This document shows positions 53,811 to 64,000 of a stretch of DNA of 64,000 nt, one piece after another. The position numbers and the translations under genes were made by a program. Each line of letters starts with the position of its first letter. The first letter of the stretch is position 1. A model generated the notes under the pieces. The model did not search any database. It had not been told where the DNA came from and saw nothing but the letters and a program-made list of their open reading frames with translations. Source of the stretch: Argyresthia goedartella (Eukaryota; Arthropoda; Insecta; Lepidoptera; Argyresthiidae); contig OX463815.1 in the NCBI GenBank assembly GCA_949825045.1, forward strand, positions 27,271,356 to 27,335,355, read 5' to 3'.

Positions 53811-56741
53811 CTAAATAGAAAGTGAAAGATAGTGCTTCTTTAGTCGGTTCTTAAAGATATTCAGTGATGGACTGTCCCTGATGGTGCAGGGAAGTTCATT
53901 CCACAGCCGTATGGCGCGGATTCTAAACCCGTGCTCGAAGGTTGCAGTGGAGCGTTGTGGGGCTTTAAGCATAGTAGCCATGTGAGTTCTCCGAGGCCTG
54001 CATGAAGAAAGAAATTCGAAGCGATCACGCAGGAAGTTAGGGTACCGAGGGTTCCACAAAATATTGTAGAGCAGGCATAGGATATGAGAGTCCCGTCGAA
54101 GACGAATCGGAAGCCAATTCAACTCCCTGCGATGTTGAGAAACGTGATCATATTTTCGCAGTCCGAAGATGAACCGAATCCCGAGGTTTTGAAGTCGTTC
54201 GAGTTTGTTCAGTTGCTCTTCATTTGCGCTTACCCAGCAAACATCAGCATAGTCAATGAGGGGAAGTAAAAGAGACTGGGCGAGAATAATTTTGGTCTGA
54301 CGAGGAAGAAAGTTCTGAAGTCTCCTGAGAGAGTGAAAGGTAGCGTAAACTCGCCTGCTGACCTCGCTGATATGCGTTGACCAGTTTAACTGGTTATCGA
54401 AAACAACACCCAGGTTTTTCGCTGTGTCGCTATACATGATTACGGTACCGTTATAAGATACAGGAGGGACAGACTGTTGCTTCAACAAACATAGTGAGTG
54501 TCTGGTACCTATAATCATGGCCTGGGACTTGTTTGGGTTAACCAGTAGCCCAAATGACGAGGCCCATCCTCTAATACCCTCTAAGTCAGCGTTTAACGCC
54601 TCCACAGCGGAGTTTACATCATCGGGAGAGAAGTGGCGATAGATTTGTAAGTCATCCACGTAAAGATGATAAGAAGATGAGAGGGCATCGGAGATGGAGT
54701 TAATAAATATAGAAAATAGAAGAGGAGAGAGAATGCCACCTTGGGGGACACCGGAGGTGAGGTCACACCAATCCGTGCAAGTCGTCTCCGATTTGATACG
54801 CTGTTTACGGTCACGAAGGTATGAGTCGAACCAGCTGATAGAATGGGAAGAGAGATTAAGAGATTTGAGAAGTTCAACGAGAATGTCAAAGTCAACACAG
54901 TTAAAGGCACTGCTGAAGTCGAGCAGGGTAAGCAACGAAAGCTGCTTCTGATCCATGGCAACCTGAATATCATCCGTCACTTTAAGTAGAGCCGTAACTG
55001 TGCTGTGACCCGGTCTGAAGCCTGATTGAAAAGGATTAAGGTTAGAGGATAGATATTGGGAGAACTGGGTATGGACAATGGATTCGAGGACTTTTGATAG
55101 GATCGGCAAGATGGAAATCGGGCGATATTCTTTGAAGCAGGTGGGATTGGATGATTTAGGGAGAGGGATAACTAGTGCATGTTTCCAAGCAGTAGGGAAG
55201 GAGCAGTTTGAAAGGGAAAAATTTAAAATGTGCGTTATGGGCGGAAGCAGGTCATCTAGGATAGTGAAGATCATTTTTAGGCAGATGTTGTCATGTCCGA
55301 CTGCTTTGGAGCTAATCGCCAACAATGCCCTTTTAACTGTGTCAACTCCGACATATCTCATGTTGAAGGGAGTGGTGTTGGAAAGTGACCTAGAACGCAG
55401 GCTCCGAAGAGTGGCTTGCTTGACGGTAGAGTCCATCACAACGGGCGGTGCGGAGAGAAATTGATTAAGAGCGTTGAGATCGACATTACCTGAATGCGTG
55501 TCCTGGGCCTGGGACTTGCCAATACCAAGTGTCCTGAGAAATTTCCACACCTGAGCAGGAGTGTACCTTTCGATACACTCAAAGATGTGGCGGCGTTTGG
55601 CGTCGCGACAGAGACGATTGCAACGATTTCGAAGCGATTTGTAGGTGAGAAAATTGTCATCTGTCGGATCCTTTTTGTACCTGCACTTAGCCCGATCTCT
55701 CTTGGTCATAAGTCGCTTGATATCATCGTTTAGCCAGGGAGCAGGCAGGTGCTTCACTCTAACTTTTTTAATGGGAGCATGTTTGTCATAAAGTCCCAGG
55801 ACAATTGTATTGAAGCTGTGAATTTTGTCATCAACGCTCTCGCTCAAGATGACAGGGGAGCAATCGACCAGTGAAAAATCAGACTTGAGGGAATCCAGGT
55901 TGATGGCTTTGAAGCTGCGAGTTTCAATAAATTTGGTTCTGCACTTAGGGGACCTAATTTTATATGAGACGTAAATGAGGTCGTGAAAAGAAAAAGGTGA
56001 GTTAAGTTGACCATGAGTGGCCACCTTATCCAGGTTGGAAATGATTATGATGTCAAGAAGAGAGGGCGAGCAATGTGGCTGGGAATGGGTGGCCGCAAGC
56101 GGCAAAATGTGCAGATTGTATGAATCTACTATTGACCTAAGCTTGGCTGAACGAGAATCATTTTTGAGGAGACAAGTGTTGAAATCCCCAAGAATGAGAG
56201 TGTCATCGTAAAGTGGGGTCAAATCATTAAGAATAGATTCAAAGGTGTCGAAATAATCAACACGGAGAGAGGGGCTATAAACAACACCAAGAAGCACCTT
56301 ATTGTGATAAAGAAGAATTTCGAGGAAGAGATATTCGGCAGACTCGGAGTACTGGCTAGGGGATGCGCTGATCACCTTGCACGGAATATCCGCACGCAGG
56401 TAAACAGCAACACCTCCATCCGCTTTCCCGACTCTGTCATTCCTGTAGAGCCTGAAGCCTGGAAGAGAGTACATAGATGAGGAGAGTGAAGGCTTCAGGA
56501 ATGACTCGGATACAAGGATAGCGTCCACATGTTGGTCACTAAAAGCCTCGATAAGATCGGTGTAGCTCGTGTGAATGCTCTGAGCATTGATGTGCACAAT
56601 GTTCAGATTCTTCCCAGACCCACCAAAGACAGTTCTGAGTTTGCCAGAAAGTGGTTCTTCCACACTGGAAATATCACTTTCTGCACTTACAAATTCATCG
56701 CTAGACGCACACGACAAGAAGCTATCGTTATTGAGATTCAT
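53811..56741 (-). CDS. CR1-like ORF2: endonuclease and reverse transcriptase
   Basis: An uninterrupted frame of 976 residues. Endonuclease motifs start at about residue 47: NIVHINAQSI, LVSESFLKP, LILGDFNTC, SPFSFHDLIYV (His-Asp). RT motifs follow: SKAVGHDNICLKM, FKEYRPISILPILSKVLE, FQSGFRPGHSTVTALL, LLDFSSAFNCVD, TSGVPQGGILSPLLF and the catalytic YVDD at about 694-697. The C-terminus is the usual thumb-like part (HRRELNWLPI, then AIRLWNELP). There is no RNase H, consistent with the CR1/L2 group. The enzyme nicks DNA and copies the element RNA at the nick. No disabling change was noticed. Relatives lie at 45437-46045. Confidence 0.94.
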   Translation of the reverse strand: MNLNNDSFLSCASSDEFVSAESDISSVEEPLSGKLRTVFGGSGKNLNIVHINAQSIHTSYTDLIEAFSDQHVDAILVSESFLKPSLSSSMYSLPGFRLYRNDRVGKADGGVAVYLRADIPCKVISASPSQYSESAEYLFLEILLYHNKVLLGVVYSPSLRVDYFDTFESILNDLTPLYDDTLILGDFNTCLLKNDSRSAKLRSIVDSYNLHILPLAATHSQPHCSPSLLDIIIISNLDKVATHGQLNSPFSFHDLIYVSYKIRSPKCRTKFIETRSFKAINLDSLKSDFSLVDCSPVILSESVDDKIHSFNTIVLGLYDKHAPIKKVRVKHLPAPWLNDDIKRLMTKRDRAKCRYKKDPTDDNFLTYKSLRNRCNRLCRDAKRRHIFECIERYTPAQVWKFLRTLGIGKSQAQDTHSGNVDLNALNQFLSAPPVVMDSTVKQATLRSLRSRSLSNTTPFNMRYVGVDTVKRALLAISSKAVGHDNICLKMIFTILDDLLPPITHILNFSLSNCSFPTAWKHALVIPLPKSSNPTCFKEYRPISILPILSKVLESIVHTQFSQYLSSNLNPFQSGFRPGHSTVTALLKVTDDIQVAMDQKQLSLLTLLDFSSAFNCVDFDILVELLKSLNLSSHSISWFDSYLRDRKQRIKSETTCTDWCDLTSGVPQGGILSPLLFSIFINSISDALSSSYHLYVDDLQIYRHFSPDDVNSAVEALNADLEGIRGWASSFGLLVNPNKSQAMIIGTRHSLCLLKQQSVPPVSYNGTVIMYSDTAKNLGVVFDNQLNWSTHISEVSRRVYATFHSLRRLQNFLPRQTKIILAQSLLLPLIDYADVCWVSANEEQLNKLERLQNLGIRFIFGLRKYDHVSQHRRELNWLPIRLRRDSHILCLLYNILWNPRYPNFLRDRFEFLSSCRPRRTHMATMLKAPQRSTATFEHGFRIRAIRLWNELPCTIRDSPSLNIFKNRLKKHYLSLSI

Positions 56742-57354
56742 AATATGTAGATAAAATAATATACTATAATATAATATAAATATATAACTAGGTATAGGAA
56801 TATACCTAGCAGAAAATATATAATTATTAAGGAATCAAAAGAAAAAAAAAAGACTAATATAAACCAATGGGGTGACCTAAACCCTCACCAGGCATGGATT
56901 GTTGTAAGAAAGCAGAAAACCTACTATTACATTGTAAATAAACATCACACACACACACACACACACTTTACACAATAAGAAAGCAATAAACTATAGCGCT
57001 AACAATAGAATAAAATCCACAGCAAAAAGGTAAGCGCAAGAGGGACCGCGACTTCAAAAGCCGCACAATGGCACTTAAAAAAAAAAAACTATCATACTGT
57101 GTCAATATGCAAGGCTGTATGGTCTAGAAACCTTTGCCTGCCTGACAAGGCAAATGAACCAAAAAAAAATATGTGTCAATATATATGCTGTCAATAGTTG
57201 CAAATAAATCGAGTGGACTTGAAATTTAAAATAAAAATAGTTGCTACTACCTCGCAAAACCTTACTAGTAGAGAAAAGGATCACGACATGAGCACTGTCC
57301 CACCGGGGGATCGGAACGCTGAATCTGATTGGTTTAGAGACAGACGAAGAGAGT
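56742..57354 (-). other. Spacer between CR1-like ORF1 and ORF2
   Basis: AT-rich with a (CA)n run at 56946-56966 and several A runs of 8-12. A GCAAAGG...CTTTGCC-like pairing occurs at 57130-57155. No frame was recognised. Confidence 0.45.
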
Positions 57355-57904
57355 CTAACCTTGCTTCTTCTTGCCCTGCGACTGAGTGGCCTGTTTCCTG
57401 GTCACTACGCCGGAGGCAGATGCGGCGGCGCCCTCAGCAGGTTTATTCCCTTTGCCGGCTGGCGAGGGGGTCTCCTTGCTCGGGTACTTCGCCATGAGTG
57501 GCCGCAAATCTGCCCAGCACTCCAGCCTCTGCCGCGACTTGTCAGGCAGCAACACGTGTATCTTGCCGTCCGACGTCCAACTGCTGCTGATGCCGAAGTG
57601 CTTCCGCGCCGCCAAGAAAACGTCGTGCCGGGATTTTGTCAAAAACTCAGACACCAAAATGCCTGAGCCCTTGAGCTCCTTCTTGCGATCCCAGACTTCA
57701 CAGCGTGCTGAGTGTGTGGCGAAGCGAACCAGCAGTGGGCGTGTCTTCGTGCTCTTGGCTCCCAGTCTGTGCACCACCCTGATGTCATCGAGGCACATGT
57801 CGGGCAATTTAAGGCGGTCTGCGAACACTGCCCTTAACACTTCGTCTGGCTGCTCCTTGTCGGTCTCCTTGATGCCGTGAACTAGCAGCACTTTACGCCG
57901 CGCC
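57355..57904 (-). pseudogene. C-terminal part of CR1-like ORF1
   Basis: The frame reads VLLVHGIKETDKEQPDEVLR, then IRVVHRLGAKSTKTRPLLV and ILVSEFLTKSRHDVFLAARK, ending in a Lys-rich tail. It resembles the RRM and C-terminal domains of L1-type ORF1 proteins (Transposase_22 style), which bind the LINE RNA. The N-terminal part is at 61897-62153. Joining 61897 to 57892 restores an in-frame protein of about 264 residues. The break is caused by the LOA/I-like insertion. Confidence 0.85.
57893..57904. repeat. Left target-site duplication of LOA/I-like LINE
   Basis: TTACGCCGCGCC, repeated exactly at 61897-61908, within the CR1-like ORF1. Confidence 0.9.
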
Positions 57905-57908
57905 ACCG

Positions 57909-58211
57909 GTGGTAGCGCAGACCAGCTCTAAGCTGGTCATCACTGGGGTTTCATCAAGAACAGCCAAGCCCCAGAGTTCCACTCCAGAGCGGCAGCAAAC
58001 AGGCCCCGATGCAGTCGGGGAAAGTTCTGCTGCTCAACCGCAGGACGAGCACGCGCACTGGGAGGCCATGCTGCTTGGTGAAGGCGATGAGCCAGAACCA
58101 GCAGTGGTGCCCTCTGAGGGCGAGGAGCTGTCCATGCGGCTGGAGGAGGAACTCGTCTTGGAGGTGGAGGAGGGGTTGACCAAAAATGGCGTCCCTCTCC
58201 CGCGATCGTAA
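57909..58211 (+). pseudogene. Possible C-terminal piece of LOA/I-like ORF1
   Basis: An open 100-residue stretch with no good ATG. It is rich in Ser, Gln and then Glu (EGEELSMRLEEELVLEVEEG). It ends with a stop that overlaps the presumed ORF2 ATG at 58186 by 26 bases. Position suggests the end of ORF1 after 5' truncation; no domain is recognised. Confidence 0.45.
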
Positions 58212-61200
58212 AATCCTCCAAGCCAACCTCCAACACAGCCAAACTGCAACGGCCCAGTTAAGACGCTGGTTGGGGGCAAACAGCACTGCCGTGGCTCTGA
58301 TCCAGGAACGTGGATCAACCGCGGTAGCATTCGAGGGCTCGCCAATTTGAGAGGTAAGCTTTTCGGTACAACTGATCACGATAACCCTAGAACGTGCATC
58401 ATAACTACTAACAACATCCCAGCACAGCCATTAACAGAGTTCTGTTCCAGGGACCTGTGTGCCATAAGGCTGCAACTGCCCGACACAGCTAGGTGCCGCG
58501 AGCTCGTGGTGGCCTCCGCCTACATGCCTGCGGAGGACAACCCGCCTCCACACGACCTGTGCCGGCTGGTGGACCACTGCGAGAAGTCGGGCCTCCAGCT
58601 CATCGTTGGGGCCGACTCGAACGCGCATCACCCACTGTGGGGCATGCCAGATATGAACAGCAGAGGTAAGACACTTGTTGAATACCTATTTACTACAAAC
58701 CTCAATGTGCTTAACATAGGTTCTGAACCAACTTTTGTTACCAAGCGGAGCAGAACTATCGTTGATATTACCCTGGCAACGGCGGACATATCCGACGACG
58801 TTGGGGGCTGGCATGTGTCCAACGAGGCGTCATGCTCTGATCATCGATGGATACGCTTCGAGATCAACGCAGCGTTCTCCCCAAATGTCCCTAAGAGAAA
58901 CCCACGCAAGACTGACAGAACCAGGTACAGAGCTATCCTAGGTGAAAGACTTGCTTGGGCTGAGACTCTACCAGATCCGGAGGGACCCGAACAAATCGAA
59001 CAACAGGTAACAGATTTTACAAATACTTCAATAGACTGCTACCATTCAACTTGCCCGCTTAGCACACCAGCGCCTACCAACATCAAGGGGCAGCCTTGGT
59101 GGGGTCCTGATCTAGATAGGATGCGTGCTAAGATCAGAAGACTGCTAAACAGGGCGATGAACACCAGTGCTGATGAGGATTGGGACAACTATAAAGATGC
59201 CAAATCCAAGTACAAGAAACGACTACGGTTCAAAAGCAGCAACTCATGGAGGAAATTCTGCAGCGACATTGAAACCGTTGATCAAGCAAATCGGGTAAGG
59301 CAAATACTAGCTCAACAAGGCAACTCCAGGCTAGGGTCGCTTAAAAAACCCGATGGAACATATACCTCTTCCACCACAGAAACACACAGTCTCTTGTTGG
59401 AAACTCACTTTCCCGGAAGTAGAACTATTCAAGAGATTGTGTGGCCGGAAGAGGTTCACCATGAAGCTGTCGACCACTTAGACATAACTAATAATATTAT
59501 CACTGCTGACAAGGTGAGATGGGCCATTAATAGCTTTAAACCTTTTAAATCAGCAGGACCAGATGGAATCTTCCCAGCACTTCTACAGTGGGGTGGGGAA
59601 CCCGTCATCAATATAATGGTCCGAATCATGAAAGCATGTCATAGATTCGGATACGTTCCCAAAAGGTGGAGAGTAGTAAACGTAATTTTCATACCGAAGC
59701 CAGGAAGGAGCGACTACACTAACGCTAAATCTTTCAGGCCGATTAGTCTCACCTCGTTCTTGCTTAAAACTCTCGAACGTTTGTGCGAGAGACACCTGAG
59801 AGATGGAGCGTTAAAACATATACCCTTACACAAGAATCAGCATGCATATAGTTTGGGTAAGTCTACTGAATCGGCTCTCCATGCAGTTGTATCCACAATT
59901 GAAGAGGCGATTCAAAACAAATGCATCTGTCTTGGAACTTTTATTGATATAGAAGGTGCCTTTGACAAGACGCAGTATAGCAGTATAAGTGCATCTCTAA
60001 CAAGGCATGGGGTGTCAACAGCTGTAAACAACTGGGTCACAAACATGCTTAACAAACGTATCGTGCGTCTAGCTGGAGAGTCCCTATCGGCGGAGGTAGT
60101 GCGGGGATGCCCGCAGGGAGGAGTGCTCTCCCCGCTTCTGTCGAATCTGGTCATTAACGACCTGATTACCAAGCTTAACGCTAATGGATACTACACCGTA
60201 GGATACGCCGACGATTTGGTAATCCTCATCACAGGTAAATTTGCGAGCACAGTATGCAACCTTAAACAAACAGCTCTTCGCATCGTGGAGCGCTGGTGTT
60301 TAGAATATGACCTGGCTGTTAACCCAACAAAAACGGTAATGGTCATGTTCACTAACAATAGGGCTCTTGGTAGGTATACCCTACCTAAGCTCTTTGGAAC
60401 GGAGCTCCAGCTAGCAACTGAGGTGAAGTACCTGGGCATAACCTTGGACAGCAAGCTCAACTGGAGTAGCCACATCGACAACAAACTAAAGAAGGCGAGT
60501 ATTGCTTTCTGGCAGTGTCGGAGAATGGTGGGGAAAAAGTGGGGACTTTCTCCCAACATCATTCTTTGGCTGTACGTAACGGTGATCCGTCCTCTTGTCT
60601 GCTACGGAGCTGTGGTGTGGTGGACCAGGACCAAACTAACCACAATGGTAAGCAAACTCCAAAGCTTCCAAAGGCTGGCCTGCATGGCTATCACAGGTAG
60701 TATGAGAACTACTCCAACAGCAGCAATGGAGGCCATGCTGTGTCTTCCGCCACTCCAGCTGTATATTAAGCAGGAGGCCGCGTCATCTGCGGTGAGACTC
60801 AACACCTTAGGACTTTGGAGGAAAAACAGGACCTCACACACCGCCATCCTAGGGGAAGTTTACAAAAAATTTCCCATCTCTATGGCTTGCAGTGACAGAA
60901 TCCCTAAACAATTTGTTTTTGACAAAAAATACAATATACAGTTACATGAAGACCATCGGGTTGAGGGGCTCGACGTTAAAGAGCTCAGAATTTTTACCGA
61001 TGGTTCAAAAACTGAAGCAGGCACTGGTTCAGGCACCTTCTCGGAGGACCTAAATATCAAGATAGCCATTCCACTGGGTGCCCATAATACTGTCTTTCAA
61101 GCTGAATGCATGGGCATCATCTCGGCCGCTAATGCCATAGCATCGAGAAAGGTAAGAGATTCCTCCATTCGAATCCTCTCGGATAGCATGGCCGTCCTAC

Positions 61201-61811
61201 AAGCCCTAAATAGCAACACTATTAACTCAGGGCTAATCTACGAGTGTCACAAACGACTAATGGAGGTATGTCAACACAACCGCGTAATCCTTCAATGGAT
61301 AAAAGGACACAGCGGATCAAGAGGTAACGATGCAGCGGATGAGTTGGCGCGTAAAGGATCTAGCTTGACAGCGTATGGTCCCGAACCTATCATCCCTCTT
61401 CCCTTCAAGATGGTACGCTCATTTCTGAGAGAGTCGACCAGGAATGATCATGCCACTCTTTGGACAAACCATGAGGAGTGCAGGCAGGCTAAGCTGGCCT
61501 TGCCGTCCCCTAGCGCTAGGCTGGCTAAGACCTTGCTTCGACTTAGTAGGCCGCGCATGCGACTGGTAACTGCAGCACTTACTGGCCATGGTTTCTTTAA
61601 TAAACATCTATATGTCCTAGGTGTTACCGACAGCCCCCTTTGCAGAGCCTGCTTGGAGGCAGAAGAAACGGCTGCTCACGTCCTCATGGAGTGCACAGGA
61701 GTAGCGGACTACAGGGCTAAACACCTCGGTCAATCGAGGGACCTTCCAGGGATAGTCGGTAACGTAAAGGGCCTACTGGCGTTCCTGGAGGAGTTGGGTT
61801 GGCTCGAATGA
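58186..61811 (+). pseudogene. LOA/I-like ORF2: endonuclease, RT, RNase H, one frameshift
   Basis: ATG at 58186 opens the endonuclease (ILQANLQHSQTATAQL, VALIQE). A single-base deletion near 58304 shifts the frame; the rest is open from there to 61811, over 1154 residues. Motifs: VVASAYMPAED, IVGADSNAHHPLWG, CSDHRWIRF in the endonuclease; FKSAGPDGIFPALLQ, FRPISLTSFLLKTLER, CPQGGVLSPLLSNL and catalytic YADD in the RT; IFTDGSKTE, AECMGI, ILSDSMAVLQ and KGHSGSRGNDAAD in the RNase H. A C-terminal finger LCRACLEAEE...HVLMEC follows. The clade is not settled between LOA and I. Apart from the one deletion it looks functional; a sequencing error is possible. Confidence 0.9.
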
Positions 61812-61896
61812 TGTCGCATTCCCACCCACACGCAAAATAGGCGCTTTCGTCGTCGAGTTGCGGAAACCAGCCCGTCTTACAATTGACAATTGACAA

Positions 61897-61908
61897 TTAC
61901 GCCGCGCC
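61897..61908. repeat. Right target-site duplication of LOA/I-like LINE
   Basis: TTACGCCGCGCC, identical to 57893-57904. Confidence 0.9.
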
Positions 61909-62153
61909 GCAGTCTCGTGCCGGTCGAGGCCGAGGGTCAAGTACTCAAGTTGATTCTTAAGTGCTCCCAGGCTCTTCCAGACCAGCAACTTGAAGTCACG
62001 GAACTCACTCGCCAGCTTTGTGATGTTCAGGGGTCCGGGGGCAGGTGTGGCCGCTTGCAGCTCCTGCTCGAACTTCCCGATGCGCTCACTGAGTGACTCC
62101 GAGATGGCCTCCATGTTCTCCTGCAGCTTGGCGTAGAGGTCCTTAGAGGTCAT
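61909..62153 (-). pseudogene. N-terminal part of CR1-like ORF1
   Basis: Starts MTSKDLYAKLQENMEAISES and continues as an amphipathic, Glu/Leu-rich segment likely to form a coiled coil (LSERIGKFEQEL, LGALKNQLEYL), as L1-type ORF1 proteins do for trimer formation. At 61908 it enters the target duplication, after which the inserted LINE begins. It continues in frame at 57892. Confidence 0.82.
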
Positions 62154-62200
62154 TGTGTTGTGCTTGGTGAATTTATTTAATTGTGAAAATCAGTGAGGTT

Positions 62201-62835
62201 ATCTGTTTGATTTTGAGTTATGGAGGGTCCAGGTCAGTTCTTTTAGATTAAATTGTACATAAAATTGTATTAATTAATTAAATTTCAATAAAATTACAGA
62301 GAGCTAAATATTTGTATGCGCTTCTTCCAACTACCCTCGAAGAAAAAATTTTTTTTTATGATCACTATTTTTTTAAGCCTAGCATACACTGTTAATCCAA
62401 AATAACATGATATTTCAGTTTGTAAGGTCGATACCATGGAACAACCGATCAATTAAAATTCACGCCCGCGGATTGAATTACCATGAACAATCATCCCTAT
62501 ATGTAAAATTAATATTCAAACCTACCCATCATCAGGTTCCTGTTATAAGTAGCGGTCGCTATGTACTCGCTAACAGGTAAAAAGTGTTCATTCACACTCA
62601 ATCACCCAATACAATACTAGCAGCTGAGGTAAAGTTAAAGAACTTAAGATCTGCCAAATTGAGAAGGATGGTCTGGTCGGACCAATCGAGCTGCATATAG
62701 ATGATAGTGTATGTTGAATTTTAGTTATTTTATTTGTATGACTCTTTCATAATCGTCGCGAGTCGCGCGCGCTCGCTCATTGGAGTTGGTCGATATCCCG
62801 TGATTTATTGTTGTTAATTGTTAACCTCAGGGGCG
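62201..62835. other. Intergenic or 5' UTR of the final ORF
   Basis: AT-rich up to about 62740, then a short GC-rich CGCGAGTCGCGCGCGCTCGC block at 62758 before the ATG at 62836. The latter part is probably the 5' UTR of the following LINE-like element. No other feature was seen. Confidence 0.4.
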
Positions 62836-64000
62836 ATGGCCTCTTACGTGTTAAAATGCAAGACTTGCAACATTGTAATAAACGAGTTACTTGCGTTTGT
62901 GCAAAATAAAATGGATGTTATGGTCGACGAAAGTTTAGTGCAGATTTGTGCAACGGCTTTTTCCGATGACGAAATAGAGAATGCCAAAAGCCTTCTGTTT
63001 GAGTCGGTCTCAAAGCAGAAAACTACTCGAAGACGTGATGGGAAGACTCAACGCAACCTGGACGACATAATCTGCCTCTTTAGAGAAACGGATCCCGAAG
63101 AAATGCCGATCTTCGTGGCAAGGGACCTTGCAAAACTACCCCCGGTCACTTTTGACCATGTAGACGTCACTAGACTTCTAAAAGACATTGTCTTGATACA
63201 AAGGGAGCTTGGTGACATGCAGCAAAAATACGCAGTGGCGGCGGAGACAGAGTATGTTACTATTCACCAATTTGAACAACTGAAATCTGAACTCAACGAG
63301 ATGAAACGACAGTGCGTTGTTACTAATGTCAATACGAAAAGAGGCGCATTCTGCTTGGAAGACAGTTACCAAAACAATAGTGGCCCTATGGGATTCCTTG
63401 CCGTGTCTGAAACTCATGAGAATCATGCATCATCAATATCCTCATCATCATCTCCGGAGGGTAGGCCAACGGAAACATTACCTTCGCGTATGACTGAGGC
63501 GCGCGGTCCGCTGTCTCTGTCTTTCGCGAGCGTGGTGACTGGAAAGGCTGCGGTGCCCGTGAAACCGGCCGACTCGGCGGCGGCGGTGGAGGGGAATGGT
63601 GCATGCGTAGAGGCCGGCAAAAGTACCGCGGTTTCGAACACTGTGGAACGAGTAGGCGCCGGTGGGGCCCTACGGCGCTCTCCGACATTAACCGTATCTG
63701 CTGTTAGAAATAATAATCTAGAATCTCAACCCGAGCAAGATGGCTGGATAACGGTGGAGAAACGAAAATCAAAATCTCGTTTTGTGGGGAAAAAGGGAAG
63801 AGCCCCTGTTGACCCTGAATGCAAATTTAAAGCCGCGGCCCCTAAAATACCCCTTTTCATCTACAATGTCTCTCTGGAAGCCTTAGAAATTGATGTCGCT
63901 GAGTACATAAAGGAGAAAACTCAGATTGTTGTGTCTCCTGTGCGAGTAGGTATGAAAGAGGAAAAGGAGTACAACTCTTATAAGATCTACATACCCAAGG
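62836..64000 (+). CDS. LINE-type ORF1 protein, open at window end
   Basis: ATG at 62836 opens a frame that stays open for 388 codons to the edge of the window. It starts MASYVLKCKTCNIVINELL with a Cys-X2-Cys pair. A conserved-looking part follows (GKTQRNLDDIICLFRETDPE, FVARDLAKLPPVTFDHVDVT), then a predicted coiled coil (RLLKDIVLIQRELGDMQQKY, EQLKSELNEMKRQC). A Ser/Ala-rich linker comes next, then WITVEKRKSKS and a possible RRM-like end (PLFIYNVSLEALEIDVAEYI). This layout fits ORF1 proteins found upstream of EN-RT ORFs in arthropod LINEs. I call it from overall layout and memory of such proteins, so a host gene is not excluded. The stop and any ORF2 lie beyond the window. Confidence 0.65.
   Translation, partial: MASYVLKCKTCNIVINELLAFVQNKMDVMVDESLVQICATAFSDDEIENAKSLLFESVSKQKTTRRRDGKTQRNLDDIICLFRETDPEEMPIFVARDLAKLPPVTFDHVDVTRLLKDIVLIQRELGDMQQKYAVAAETEYVTIHQFEQLKSELNEMKRQCVVTNVNTKRGAFCLEDSYQNNSGPMGFLAVSETHENHASSISSSSSPEGRPTETLPSRMTEARGPLSLSFASVVTGKAAVPVKPADSAAAVEGNGACVEAGKSTAVSNTVERVGAGGALRRSPTLTVSAVRNNNLESQPEQDGWITVEKRKSKSRFVGKKGRAPVDPECKFKAAAPKIPLFIYNVSLEALEIDVAEYIKEKTQIVVSPVRVGMKEEKEYNSYKIYIPK

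Larger units (their letters stand above)
57905..61896 (+). mobile_element. LOA/I-like LINE inserted in CR1-like ORF1
   Basis: Exact 12-base duplications flank the element. ORF2 carries endonuclease, RT and RNase H, as in the I, LOA and related clades. The 3' end is a (TTGACAA)n tail at 61878-61896. Only about 280 bases precede ORF2, so the copy is probably 5'-truncated inside ORF1. Confidence 0.9.
53483..62200 (-). mobile_element. CR1-like LINE, interrupted in ORF1
   Basis: The 3' end (left) has four 8-base TTCGTAAT units at 53483-53517, a microsatellite tail like those of CR1 elements. The 3' UTR has a TCTCT-TTTT-AGAGA hairpin near 53595. ORF2 is intact and ORF1 is split by a LOA/I-like insertion (57905-61896). 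The 5' end is not fixed exactly; ORF1 begins at 62153. Without the insertion it would span about 4.7 kb. The 614-base gap between ORF1 and ORF2 is long, so joining both to one element is likely but not proven. Confidence 0.8.

Noticed and set aside
1..64000. CRISPR array, bacterial operon or rRNA gene
   Set aside because: No regularly spaced repeats with unique spacers, no Shine-Dalgarno-led gene rows and no rRNA-like sequence were seen; the window is insect nuclear DNA.

Overview
The window looks like nuclear DNA of a moth or butterfly. It is AT-rich and carries a cluster of RR-2 type cuticular protein (CPR) genes with short signal-peptide exons, embedded in transposable elements of insect and lepidopteran type. 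No bacterial-type operons, rRNA or functional tRNA genes were seen. All exon models were made by reading splice signals and frames by eye; there is no transcript support.

Host genes. Six CPR genes or gene parts are supported. A is at 578-1569 (minus, last exon not in the window). B is at 3536-6027 (minus, first exon not found). C is at 8118-8882 (plus), D at 29112-29902 (plus), E at 36628-37510 (plus) and F at 49016-49879 (minus). C to F are close paralogues with the same three-exon layout: a four-codon first exon, an Ala/Pro/His-rich second exon with the rest of the signal peptide, and a third exon with the chitin-binding RR-2 domain. Each has a TATA box 61-73 bases before its ATG. All four also have an upstream TTGACC...AAGGTC(A/G) element resembling a nuclear-receptor site, and three share a second promoter box.

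Mobile elements, left to right. A 484-base piece at the left edge is identical to part of ORF2 of a full-length jockey-like LINE at 16369-21618 (14-base target-site duplication). A BEL/Pao retrotransposon at 11413-14553 lacks gag, protease and RT. A complete Ty3/gypsy element of CsRn1 type lies on the minus strand at 22224-26975 with identical-looking LTRs. A deleted LTR element (39432-43858, minus) contains an apparently intact, intron-bearing piggyBac-like transposon (40302-42923). A CR1-like LINE (about 53483-62200, minus) has its ORF1 split by a LOA/I-like LINE (57905-61896) flanked by a 12-base duplication. The window ends inside another LINE-type ORF1 (62836 onward, plus). Decayed RT pieces, two tRNA-derived SINE-like families, foldback elements and MITEs fill much of the rest.

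The main points of interest are the shared promoter architecture and sequence homogenisation of the CPR paralogues, the spliced piggyBac with an apparent GTAG rather than TTAA duplication, the two nested insertions that can be resolved to the base, and conserved 3'-UTR hairpins shared by several LINE copies. I found no clearly new multi-gene system; the strongest candidates are listed as findings.
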